A DNA stretch of 64,000 bases from Marisa cornuarietis. Taxonomy: Eukaryota > Mollusca > Gastropoda > Architaenioglossa > Ampullariidae. Of the stretch, positions 25,291 through 37,300 are shown piece after piece. The stretch lies in NCBI GenBank assembly GCA_004794655.1, contig SMMW01000555.1:1860001-1924000 (forward strand), given 5' to 3'. Numbering within the stretch: the stretch's first letter is position 1; each line of letters begins with the position of its first letter. The position numbers and the translations under genes are program-made. The notes beneath the pieces were generated by a model. The model saw only the letters and a program-made list of their open reading frames with translations, was not told the DNA's origin and made no database searches.

Positions 25291-27210
25291 CAAGAGACAA
25301 ATGAAGTTAATAACCTCTGAAGTGGATATACAGCTTTTATTTTCTAGTATACATCGGCATGCACAGACATTATGCATTATGATGTAATCTTTGCAGGTAA
25401 ATGTTAACATAGACGAAATATTGTTCACAACAGACCTAAAGCTGAAAAGAAAGTATTGAAAAAGCCATTAAATCCAACTGACTTTTTCCATTGATCGATC
25501 ACAGACAAAATATTCAATTCACTGTTAGACCAGTTATGAGTAACAAAAGAGAGGTTTGGGATGAGACAGGATGCGAAAACAAAGACAGCAGTAGTTTTGA
25601 ATCTGCTAGTTCATTTTTACAGTCAGTTTGCTGCATATTGAAGCAGAAAACACACACACACACACACATACAGGCCAGACCAATAATATTAATTTTGGTG
25701 AATTAATAATTAAGGTATAAAGGTATGAGTGCTCACATGCATGGCTGCTGCAAGAAAGACTACAATGATAGTTCCTGGAAAAAATTCATGATGATAAGCA
25801 ATGTGCCATACACATCAATCGTCTTGTGTTCAGTTTAAAATCAAAGATCAAGCCTTGATAAATGAAATATTCTAATCTTCTAAGACACCAACACCAGTGG
25901 GAATACAATCTCCTAAAGGTACATTTGAACATAGTTTGGTCTGTACAACACCCCTAGTCATTACAACCTCATCAATAAAGCAACTAAAATCTTAAAAGAG
26001 TGTTTCTATTCTGTCATACTCAATGTAGAGAAATTTGTGTGAAATACCTTCTCTTACTTATCCCTACATCATACAGTATGTGTGAAATACTCTCTCTTAC
26101 TGATCCATGCATTGTGTAAATGTGATGCTTGACTTCTTCCATGTACATTATAATTTCTGTAAATCTCAACAATTGATTGACAGCATCACATAACTAGATG
26201 AATTTTAAAAGCTTCGAAGTTCAAGGTCTCTTCATCTGCATTACAAAGTACAAAGTCTGGGCAATTAAATTAAAATGCTAAATACTTTAAGCACTGGTAA
26301 AACATTGGTAAAATGCTTAGTTTTTGTTATTCTTCTATAACACTTCTTATCTTTTTGATGTATTACCATATCTAAAAGAGTCCCAAAATAAATACACATA
26401 TATCACATCTTCTTGTCCTCTTTCTCTCACACACAAACATTCAAACACGGAAATGTCCATGAAATATGCAAATATCATCTGTGGCTGAAACCTAATGACT
26501 TTAAATGCTCTACCTCAGTTCTATCTCTGATCTATAGGGGGAGGGCAAGACTATTAAACAGAGCTATGCTTCTGCTAAAATTGCATTTCAAATCAAAACA
26601 TTTGTAAAAAGTAAACATTATACGTTTCAAACTTTTCACAAGCAGTCTGGACGGGTTGGGTTGAAGCAAAGGAGGTAGTTTAACATATAAATCCCAGAGC
26701 AGAATCTGTCAGACAGATGAACAATAAACATGCTCTCTGGTGCTGATGTTGCTTCCAGCCGGGACATTATGCATGGTCATGCCACAACACCAGATTGGTC
26801 AACTGATAAATTTTTATAATAAATTAAAAAAAAAAAGATATACATACAATGTTTACTCATTTCATAATAACATTTTTCTTTTAGTCAGCCCACCTTCACT
26901 TACATTAAGTTTTCAGGAACTGCTTACTATACAGGGACGTGCACAAATTATAAAATATTTCTATCACAAATTGAAGCAATAATAACAACCTTTTCATCAT
27001 CATTAAACAAATTTTTATCAATTAAGACTAGATTTAAAAGACTTTTAAAATAGAGCTTAGACATTAGTATAATTGCTTGTCCAGCACAAAATATGTCTGC
27101 CAAATATTTTTCTTGAAGACCTAAAACTGTAAGTGCAAGTGTTGCTTCACAGCTTTTACCAAAAGTTTTTCAGATCATAAACTCCAGGGTTCACAAAATT
27201 ATATACTCAT

Positions 27211-27216
27211 TTTATT
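27211..27216 (-). other. Candidate polyadenylation signal for RIIAD1
   Basis: TTTATT on the plus strand reads AATAAA on the minus strand, about 340 bp past the RIIAD1 stop. It was chosen by position only. Confidence 0.3.
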
Positions 27217-27554
27217 TTCCTTATCTCATTTATCTTTTCAATGTATAAAGTCAATTATTTTATTAATCTCTTGAAAATGTATTTCTTTTTTAATTCTATA
27301 TGAATTTTTTAAAGTTGGTTTTGATATAACTTTGAGAAGCAGCTTCACTTGCATAAAACCATTGATGTAGTAGATGCAAGGCCTATAACAATGATTGAGA
27401 CAGTGTAGCATGTTGCAGAATGTAACACATTTAAGGTACTATTATACCTCCAGAATGTGAGCCATGAAGGGGACAAGACAATGGCAATTGTCGGCAATGG
27501 TTTTTGTGTAAATGCTAAATAAATACATTGCTGTGTGTGTGCTCATATAGTAAA

Positions 27555-29176
27555 TCAAATTTTCTGAAGAATGCGGTTCTGTTTTAGGAGTGCCTGTCTG
27601 TCCTCTAGCTGCTTCTGTACTTTCCCAGGGAGATCAACACTGGTGAAATATTCTGAAACACAGTAAGTATTAAAATTATTGATTTCCAGAACTTCTTTAA
27701 AGGAAATGTATTATATTTTTTATTATCAGATGCAAAAGAAACAAAATTAATATAGCACCTATACTCAACACTAATGTCAGTGTTTCTCCTATTTATCTTT
27801 AAATCTGTTCTTTTTCACAACTTTTTCACTAATGCTAGTCTGATAACCTTAATAAAATATTATATGATCCTTCTTGAGATGGTCAGTTCTAAATTTTTCC
27901 AGTTATCTCAAAACTGAGCTTGTGTGCACATTGTATGTTATGAAAGTTTTGCTTGTCATACAAAGAACTACACTCATTTTTACTTAAGATTGTTCTTCGT
28001 AATAATTTGCCATTAAAAATTTCTTAACATTCAAATGTTTCAGTTTGAGAAGTTCTGTGCAATTACCTGCAGCAAATTCTCGAATGTCTTCTGGCCTTTT
28101 CATTAATGCCTCTCTGTAACCGAAAAATCAACATTAGTAATTTCTCTAAAATTGCTTTGCAGAGCAATTAGATTTCAGTAAAAAATAGTGTAACACAAAC
28201 TTCTATTAAACTATGACCCCACAGAACTCATACTGCTAACAAGCTTTAAATGTAAAAAATTACCTTAAGCATCTGTCCCTAAAATAAAAAAGACAAAAGC
28301 CTTTTGCTCATTATTTCTTCATGTCTGCTAGAAATAATCTGAGCTCAGCATCAAGCGCGCAATCAAAGAACAGAAAAAAGCTTACCCAAGAAAGCCTGCC
28401 AAGATACACTCTACTTCTGGGTGGTCTCTGAGATATTTCTCATTTTCAAGCCGAGTCTTGATCTGAGCAAGAAATATACATGCTGAAATTTCAATTTCTT
28501 TTAAATTGATTTAACTGTTACTGCATAAGCAAATTGTTCATAAACTAAATATTTATTAAAAAGTTCAGCAATGTTGCCTTTACTTTCTTGCAATGGGATG
28601 CAACACATTCTGTCACGTACGTTTGGTGACAGCAGAGGAATGTTCTATGAACTATGCATTGCTTATGAGCTTTGAGGTCAAGTATTTTTTTCATGCCTTC
28701 TACTACATTATGTGCGCAGCACGAAAATACAAGAATTCATCGTGTATACATTTTGCGTTCCATTATTCGTGGGTATACACAAATCAAGATCAAAAACTCC
28801 TGTTTAACATTTCCTCGTTTCACTATATCCAACCCAAGATATTCGAGGCAACTTCTCTAGATTATTAGCATATGTGGTAAGAAAAGTATAAAAAATAATC
28901 CTAAATAATAAATCAGGGTCAACTGAAAACTCGCCGACATTATTGTACCATGAACGTTGATGATTGTACGGTCTCAGCAACGACAGTTTAACTGGCTTTG
29001 CGGGTGTTATATAATTACTACCTCTTGACCCTTTAGGCCCCTCCAAGTCAAATATTTACCTTGAATTGGTTGAGTTTTTCCTGTTGTTCGGTGCTAAGGG
29101 CGCCCAAATCATTCTTCCCTCCTAAATCATATGGTTCCATCCCTTCTGGGGCTTTGTGCTTAGGTTGGTTCGCCAT
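27555..29176 (-). CDS. RIIAD1: RIIa domain-containing protein 1 homologue
   Basis: Small 112-residue protein, 4 exons: 29176-29060, 28462-28386, 28113-28067, 27652-27555 (TGA), with phases matching throughout. The core matches vertebrate RIIAD1: DLGALSTEQQEKLNQFK, then KTRLENEKYLRDHPEVE, MKRPEDIREFAA, and EYFTSVDLP. This is a PKA RII-alpha-type dimerisation/docking helix pair, a fold that binds amphipathic anchoring helices. Many relatives are ciliary or sperm proteins, but that role is not shown here. Compared with the roughly 92-residue human protein it has a longer polar N-terminus and a longer basic C-terminal helix (KQLEDRQALLKQNRILQKI). It lies on the same strand as MSH3, about 2.2 kb downstream of it, and begins beside a SINE-like copy. 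Confidence 0.92.
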
Positions 29177-31344
29177 CTTGAAAATATTGCCTTGACAACT
29201 GACGTCATCACGTACTGAGAATGGCCTCCCTTAACCATGCGGGTGGCTTGGTGGCACAACGGTTACCGCCTGTCACCAATACAGTGAAGGTTGGCTGTCC
29301 TGGATTCAGCTCTCGTCTCAGGCATGATGCCCTTTCTCTGCATGTTGCATTTGTCTAAGGGCAGGTTGCATTGCCTTAATATAGTTTTAGTTGGTGGCAT
29401 ATTTTTTCTGACTTTTATTCTGTATGATCTTTATTGATGCTCAAGTGACTTTTAACACACTGATGATAATAGATATGTTATAGTTAAAGTAAAATTTAAA
29501 AGCTTTTTTTGCTATTGTAACATTTAAGTTGTTTTTGACTAACTAGATGCAATTTTAACCACTGTACTGGAGATTTTTAATCATTCTGGAGCGGAAACTA
29601 AATTATGGGTTAAGATTTGACTTTGATCCAATGTCTTAAAGAATAATGTGTGAATTGCAGTGTCTGGATGATTAGATCAGCAGAAATATCTCTACAATGA
29701 TTTTGAGAGAAATTGCAAATGGGAAATCAATAATCTAGTTTGCATGCTGAAAACATGATCCAAGCAAACAGCATTTATGTTTAGCACGTCCATCCAATTA
29801 CACACTAGGATGCTCCAACAACCTTCCTAAAAATACCAGTAATCTAGCTAGGAACTATCCAATATTTATCTAAAATCTCTGTGAGGCCTAACTAGAAAAC
29901 ATGCAGAATTAATCAATCATTTATGAATTAAAAAGTATACATGGGTGGTTTAAAGGACAACACGAGCGCTCAGCGAAAATTACTGGAAATAAAAGCACAA
30001 AGTATCGCAAAAACATGTTGCATGCATCTAAATGAGGAAGAAATAAGTTTTTACATCGATAAACATCTTTCAAACTATCATTATATTTATAATTGTAAAA
30101 AAATCCTTATCAGCAGTGAGTTGTAACTGTTGTTGCCCATTAAATTTTGATTGACTTACCAGTCTGTTGAATGAATTCAGTTTAGATCATTTAACTATTT
30201 TTTAACTTAATTCGAAGCTTCTAAATAAAGTTCCATTCTGTAGGGATGTATTCCAAATTCAGCTTTCATTTTTTGGGCAAAGAAAAAAATCGCTTCTTGA
30301 ACACGACAACCTGAGTGATGTTTCTTCACTTGACTTGAAGACATGCACACTTGCTGTTACAAATACTTTGATTGCATAAGGAAACCTTCAGTACAGGAGA
30401 GTAATTTTTTCCTGCCTTCCTAGTTGCAGGTGAGAATGCCGATGTTTGTGGGCTTATGTCTTTAAAATTAAGCATAATTATGCACTCATATTTTGGGAAT
30501 TATTATTTTAAAACGAACATAACCCGATCATAAAGAAATAATGTTGTGCTCGGTTTGTCCTTTAATGGCCCAACATCACATTCCCTGGTAAAACGGACAT
30601 GGGTCCAGATAAGGCCATTTTACACTTTCCCTTTGGGCCTCTGATGGAAATGCCCTATCTCTCTTGAATAAAAACAAATTATATTTACTTTAAACTATCT
30701 TCACAACTCATTGAATTTTGAAATAAGTTTTATTTTCCAAAATTGCAAAACATTTTGATACTGTAATTTATGTAGTTCCTATGCAAATAGTGTGAGGTAT
30801 TGACACTGAACAGAAAGGCTGTTTGTGGTGACTACATTGAAAAATTGTGCAAGGCTGCCCATGTTGAGTACAAACTGTTTATCTGACAATTTTTTTTCAA
30901 TACTTTCCCCACCTATTCTGAGTCTATCCATCCCCTTAAACAACTTCACTCTTCCACTGATCACTACATCCTAAGCCTCTTAAAGATACATACAGTGTGC
31001 TACAAATTCTGGTGAACATGCTTTTTCCTACACTGCCTCAAAACTTTGCACTTCACTTCCATGTAATTGATTCTACTTGAATTTCAAAACAGCATCTTCA
31101 AATTACTTTATCACAAGGTTCTTGAGACTTACCTGTTATTACACTCATTTTCCTGCATGAAATCCCCCAGAGAATGATACAAGCATCCATATAAATTTGT
31201 AGCAGGCACACAATTTTGAGCTGCATCATGTTTAATCTCAAAGCCATATGATAAACTACACCACTATTAATAGAGATATGCATGAAATAATCATGAACTG
31301 GGCAAAGCATTTTAATAGAAGCAAGTCTCTGTACCATGACGGTA
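29177..31344. other. RIIAD1-MSH3 intergenic region
   Basis: Contains a tRNA-derived SINE-like sequence at the RIIAD1 end and the 3' UTR of MSH3 at the other end. A TTTATT (AATAAA on the minus strand) near 30730 is a possible MSH3 polyadenylation signal. No exon was recognised. Confidence 0.5.
29237..29405 (+). mobile_element. tRNA-derived SINE-like copy
   Basis: The head has a box A-like TGGTGGCACAACGG and a box B-like CCTGGATTCAGCTC. About 130 bp later it ends in AATATAGTTTTAGTTGGTGGC. That ending matches the tail at 47109-47130 (GATATAGCCCTAGTTGCTGGC) and the copy near 57343. I infer one dispersed SINE family, resembling the tailed SINEs common in molluscs. Family assignment needs a repeat-library comparison. 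Confidence 0.55.
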
Positions 31345-34300
31345 TCATTCAGCATCGCTGGAAAACATTTCCTTAATATTCGCTGTGGTGGAATGAAACA
31401 GAGATAAAAACTTCTCTCTGGCTTGCCTGAAAAAAAAGGTACTATATGTAATAAAAGCTATAAGCTTTCTAGTGAGATAAAATATTTAATGCACAATGAC
31501 AGCCCTACAAAGCTGCCCATTCAGAAAGTTCTAAATTTCCTCAGTTCTTTCTTCTGGAGGTCATACATATCACTCACGATTGCTGAAGATAAATTGCTTA
31601 TCTGCATGTTATTAAAATGTTGCCTAAGTCACATACAAGCCTAGACTCACCTGCGCTGGTTTATCTGTTCCTCAAGCTGATGTGACATGGTGGCAGCAAC
31701 ATCCAGGATAGACCTGGGGATGTGTGCCAGACGAGCTACATTAAGTCCATAGCTTTTTCCTGCAGCACCAGGGGTTAACTGATACAGAAAGGTCAGAACT
31801 TCTTCATCACTGGTATCTTCACTGTCTATGTTTTTATCCTCCTTGCTGGCTTTGTTCTTGTCTTGTGAAGTATTCCCACTGCTGCCTGTGGTCAAATGCA
31901 GTATGTGCCACTTACAGGTAATGCATGTGGAGTCTCAAGCTGGCTTTTTTTCAGCACTTCCCAAATCCAATCAGAGCACAAACATACATAATGGAGAAAA
32001 GGTGAGCTAAAAGAATGCCAGGTGGAACATCATACGTCAAGATTTTATTTCTGTGATCCTGGTCTAACAAGTTTTGATGTAATCAGGAAGCTTTCTGTAT
32101 AACTTTAAATACTATGTGTAGTCATTTATGTGTCACCTGCAAAAATACATCAGCTGTCTCTACTAAATATTGTTTTATAAAATTTAATGAAGTCATAAAA
32201 CTTACCATCATACAAGAGGAAGGCCATATGGAAGTTACAGACAGTAGCTGGAAATAGTGACTGAAACTCAGCTAGTAGTGGGTAGTGGGTCACAAACAAT
32301 GTCAAACATCGAGTCTGAAAAAAAAGTAGTTACCGTTCAGCTTGAGAGGTGATGCTTTTAAATGGCATGAATCTAACACAGATGTTAATGGAGTGTACAG
32401 ACAAGTGGAATTATCTCACCATGGTAATAAAATGCCTCAACGTTGCATAGGCAATGGCAACACCATCATGGGTACTAGTTCCTCGACCTAGCTCGTCCAT
32501 TATGACAAGGGAGCGACTAGTTGCAGCATTAAGTATTTCTGCTGCTTCCTGGAGCTCCACCATGAAGGTGCTGCGCCCTTTAAAGATTTCATCTTCTGCT
32601 CCCATCCTGGAGACAGCCAGAGGGTAAGATGCTTAGAAAAAAGTTATCTACTTCGTTTGTATAATCAAATCAAATGGGAAAATGTAAAAACCTTAATTAT
32701 ATGTGGCAAACAGTTCTTAGCTAGATCAAACCTTGTGAAAATAGCATCAAGAACGCCAAGGCGTGCGGAAGTAGCAGGTACAAATGATCCGATCTGTGTC
32801 ATGACTGCTATCAGTGCAACCTGACGAATGTAGGAGCTCTTGCCTCCCATGTTGGGACCCGTAACCACCATTACTCTTTGAGCTTCTGCCTGAACAAAAT
32901 ATGAATATCTCATAAATAAATAAATAAATAAAAAATTACTGTAAAACTGCTGATTTCTTATTGGCATCATGTTATTGACACTCCACAAAGATGAAAGGTT
33001 AAAAATGTTGCATATTTGTAAGACGTTTAACATCTGCATTTGACTCAACTTGTAGTGGGTTTTTGACAATATTTTTTTTATGGAGGTAAAGGGTAAGGAA
33101 CCATTCATTTATTTGCTCCTTATCCTTATGAAACTGCTATCTGGTTTTCTTTTGGCAGGAGGAAGGGGGTTAATGTTATTGAACCTTATGTACATACACA
33201 CACATTATATATATATATGACTTAAAAGAAATTTTAGTACTTTAAAACTTGACTCACATTTAATGAAGTGTTGTTAGGGACATATTGTTCTTGCTCCCCT
33301 TTTAAAGAGTCAATCACAGGATGTCTACCATCTTCCACCTCAATCATCACTGCATTATCTATCACTTTTGGCCTGTTAGGTAAAGCACTAGGATTCATTG
33401 TTCAAACAACAATTATTTATCAACTCCAAAAGTATCAGCAACAAACAGCAAATCCCCATCAATGATTTTGACAACATATTTTTGGCACTGAGTTGTTTAC
33501 TTAATATTGAAGCTGTTCCTGGTTCAACACTGTCAGTCCCTACACTAGATAATTTTGGGATGTAAAGTTCACACTTCTGTAGGATATGTCATAATGATAT
33601 GCATACACATATCCAAAACAGTGTTTATAAGGTAAAATTCAGAATGCCATTTATTGAGAATTATGAAGAGAAGGACAATTCTTTATTAATATGCTTGACA
33701 GGATAGCAAACAAAGTGCTCTTTACATTTCACCCTCACCCTGTTGAAGGAAGAACATTTTAGACAGTGGGAGGGGAAACAGAAAGAGTGGGAAAGAGATT
33801 AAGACCGAGTGACACTATGTGTGAACACGTGTATGTGAATAAGTGAGTGTATGTCTCCACATGCATCTGTATATGTGACGTGTAAGACATGAAGAACATC
33901 GAGCCAACATTAAGAATTATTACCTGCAGTACCCATCCTGCATTGCCACTTTTGCAAGAGACATTAAAGCATCAAGCGATGCTATCAGTTGGACACCTTT
34001 TCTGTATTTCACAAACCCTTCAGAAAATTCCCTATACATGTAAGAAAAAATATTGAAAAGTAAAAAGCACTTTTAAGTCTTATTCAGCCTTAGTTAATTT
34101 GCTTAACACTACAGATTTATAATCTTACAACAGCAGAATAGACCAGCTCGCAATATAATTAGCGAAAGGAAACATCTTCACACAATACATGTAGGGGCAC
34201 AGTCATCAATAACAGTGGGGCATATTTTATACAAGAACTTACAAGTTTTATTCTGGTGTATGGACAGTACTAAAAATTAACATTATCTGTTGAAATGCTA

Positions 34301-37300
34301 GTTTGGGAAATTAAAAAAGTTTATGACTTTGCATGAACACAGTTTTCTCCAAATAAAGTTTAACTGCTTACATCACAAACAAGTAAGCAGAGAAGACTCT
34401 AAAATATATTTTCAATGATTAGATTGTTAAATAAGTGACATGCTGAGTAAATTATCTGTTACTGTCATGGGAAAACAGTCATGTATAGTTCCAAAGGTAC
34501 TATAAGAGAAAAGATTGGCTAAGAGCGTGAATACCTTAAAAATTTCTGCCAACAGTCGGTAACTGTAACAATCAGTTTTTCTTTCAGCTGGCTAAGTTGT
34601 TTATACTTGGCAGCTACAAAAGGTGGATGAAATCGGGTGATCATCTTGGTACTATAATCAGAAGCACAAGAGGAGGGGTTTTTTTTTACAATAAATCAAA
34701 AATCAAAATCTTTGAAATACACATACAGCTGAAGATGAAGACTCCAGCAGATTCATATACTGTCAGAAACCTTAAATTTCAATTCAAAGAAATTTCTGGA
34801 CACTAAATCTAAAGATCCATTTGACTGACCTGCTAATTTTGATCCAGTCTGCTGGGACTGTGTGGAGCTGAGTGTTCTTCACCTCTACCATGAACTGTAA
34901 ATATCTTTCTTAGATCAGAGTAATAAGCAAGGACAAAGTGACAAAAGGTACATAACCATCCCTCTTCTAAATGCAGTGATGCATAAGAATAACTGAGAAT
35001 TTTTAAATGCATATTAATACGATATGTGCATAAAAGCATGTGAATATGAACCTACGTTTAGAGATTAATATTAATTCAACATCCACAATAAACATTAAGC
35101 TGATTGCTTCTGACTTAGAACTTCTGCCAGAAAAGTACCTAGAAAGTGGAAGAATATAGGCTAAGACAAAAAATACAACAAAAGATCATTTTACCTCCAT
35201 CTGCATTACAGTGACATAATCTAAGGATGGCTGACGCAAAGCTAAACGTATCTCTCGACGATGGTCTCGTATCTCTTGCAACACATCGCTGATGTGTTTT
35301 TTAACTTCGGCTATCTCTGGAAATTTTCCGTTGTCGACAAAAAGGTCTGCCTTGTTGTTTTCTCTGAACATTTAACAGTAAAAATTTATATTATGCTTGT
35401 ATCTCTGTGGATATAGGCTATTTCCTGACATTATACATTTTCACGTTTACACACAAACTTTTTCAAGCATTATCTTTTCTCATTTCCAAAGCTGGTGAAA
35501 ATATGAAATAGCAAGCAATGGAGACTGAGCACCCGAACAGAGAATGCACTTACAAATGAGAACTTCAAATTGTTTTACTGTATATATCCCACTTTCCTAC
35601 TTGGTAAATATGTATATAAAGAAACATATTTAATTTCTCTTGCATGCATACTTAGTTTTTCTTACCTAGCTGCTTTTTCATTAATAGTATCTGCAAAATC
35701 TTTCACGTCTTCCAGCAGATCAGGCACTTCTGTCAGAACCTGTTTCAGTAATGTTGACTCTGTGTGAGCCAAATCAGTAGTTCGAAGAAGATGAATTTCC
35801 TGGCAAAGTTTGGTGAGTGACTTTGCAACAGACACAAATTCCATTGCTGAGCTCTGTAAAATGTTAAATCACTTCAGCAATTATACAGTGAAACTCCTAT
35901 AAATTGAATAAATTATTAAACAAACGTCATCTTTGTTATCAAAATTATCATTATTATTATTTTTCCTCTATTTTCCCGAAGGTTTGATTATGAAATAGAA
36001 GCCTCTGATTAGCCCACCCTGTCATGACAAATTTTATGTAACATTCACTAAAATAAAACAAAATTTTCACCTTGATACTGCAGTAAACATTCATAGTATT
36101 TTCACATTGTGGTTAATGTTTTTGATTCACTCACTTTATTATGGTAAATGGAGCATAGTCCTCTTTCCAAGTCTGGAGCACGAGCCAGAGACTCCTGCAA
36201 CCTCTTTAGTCCTTGAGTCCTGCCTGTACAGAGCTCCTGTACAGCATCCTGTCGTGCCTTGATGTCTCTGTATGCAGCAATTGATCAAAGCTCATCACAC
36301 TCATACTAGCTCAATATCAGCGTGCACCAATGCATTGACATATGCACACATTATTAGTCAGAAATCAATCTAGTGTGTGTATATATATATATATATTGCA
36401 AAATATAGTTAAAATGTTTAAAAAAAAAGGGAATGAGCGCTTAGTTTGGTTGAAGAGTGCACTATTTTTCCAGACGACAAAAACATTACAGGTATGGTAT
36501 AATATCTCTCTACCCTGGCCTTGTTCATGCAAATGACAGACTGCCATTCAATAGATCTAATAAAGACCTCTTATCAATATAGAGAATAAAGAAGGAACTT
36601 CCATGGTTTGTAACAGGCAAGCCTTGTCAGGAAAAAAAGTTAGTAGCTGTCTTCAGTGAATAATCACTCTGCCGCAAACCCATGTTTCGCTTAAAAAAAT
36701 TAACACAGAAACTGCACTTCTATCTCTCTATTCCACAATTTCTCTCTATAAATAATCATATTCACTCCATGACAAAAAGCAATTAATGTTTTTAATCATG
36801 TATGTAAAGAATCATTACAATTATTGAAAGAACATATAAAATTCTATAAGCGTTCTGCTTTCCACAGTGTTAAGAAAAATGAAATATTTGAAATGTCACT
36901 TTCAAGCATTCAAACTTGTTTCAGTCTTATTTAAGGATTACCTGACACTCCTTAAGGGTTGTGCCACCCATGACTTCAGTAAGCGCTTTCCAAATCTTGA
37001 AACAGTGTTATCAAGAAGCCAGAAGAGTGAACCATGCTCACTGCCATTAGTAGTATTCTGAAAAATTTCTAGAGTGCGCAAACAGGCTGCTGGAAGATTC
37101 AAATATTTGGACTTTGATGAAAACTGATGAAAATTGCTGAAAAAAATATTACAGTAATATCTCAGGTAAATGTTTTTGGAAGTAATTTTCTAGTTCTGAA
37201 GAGCTGATTAAATGCACTGTGAGAGTATATACAAAATCACACTTAATAAAAGAGAATTGTCTCGTAATTACATTTTGCAGGTAATAAAATAGCATACGTA

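Larger units (their letters stand above)
23507..27554. other. Intergenic region, no supported CDS
   Basis: AT-rich sequence without recognisable exons. It should contain the 3' UTR of the upstream plus-strand gene on its left and that of RIIAD1 on its right. A decayed LINE occupies about 24785-25290, and a weak 42 bp duplication sits near 26036-26120. Confidence 0.55.
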
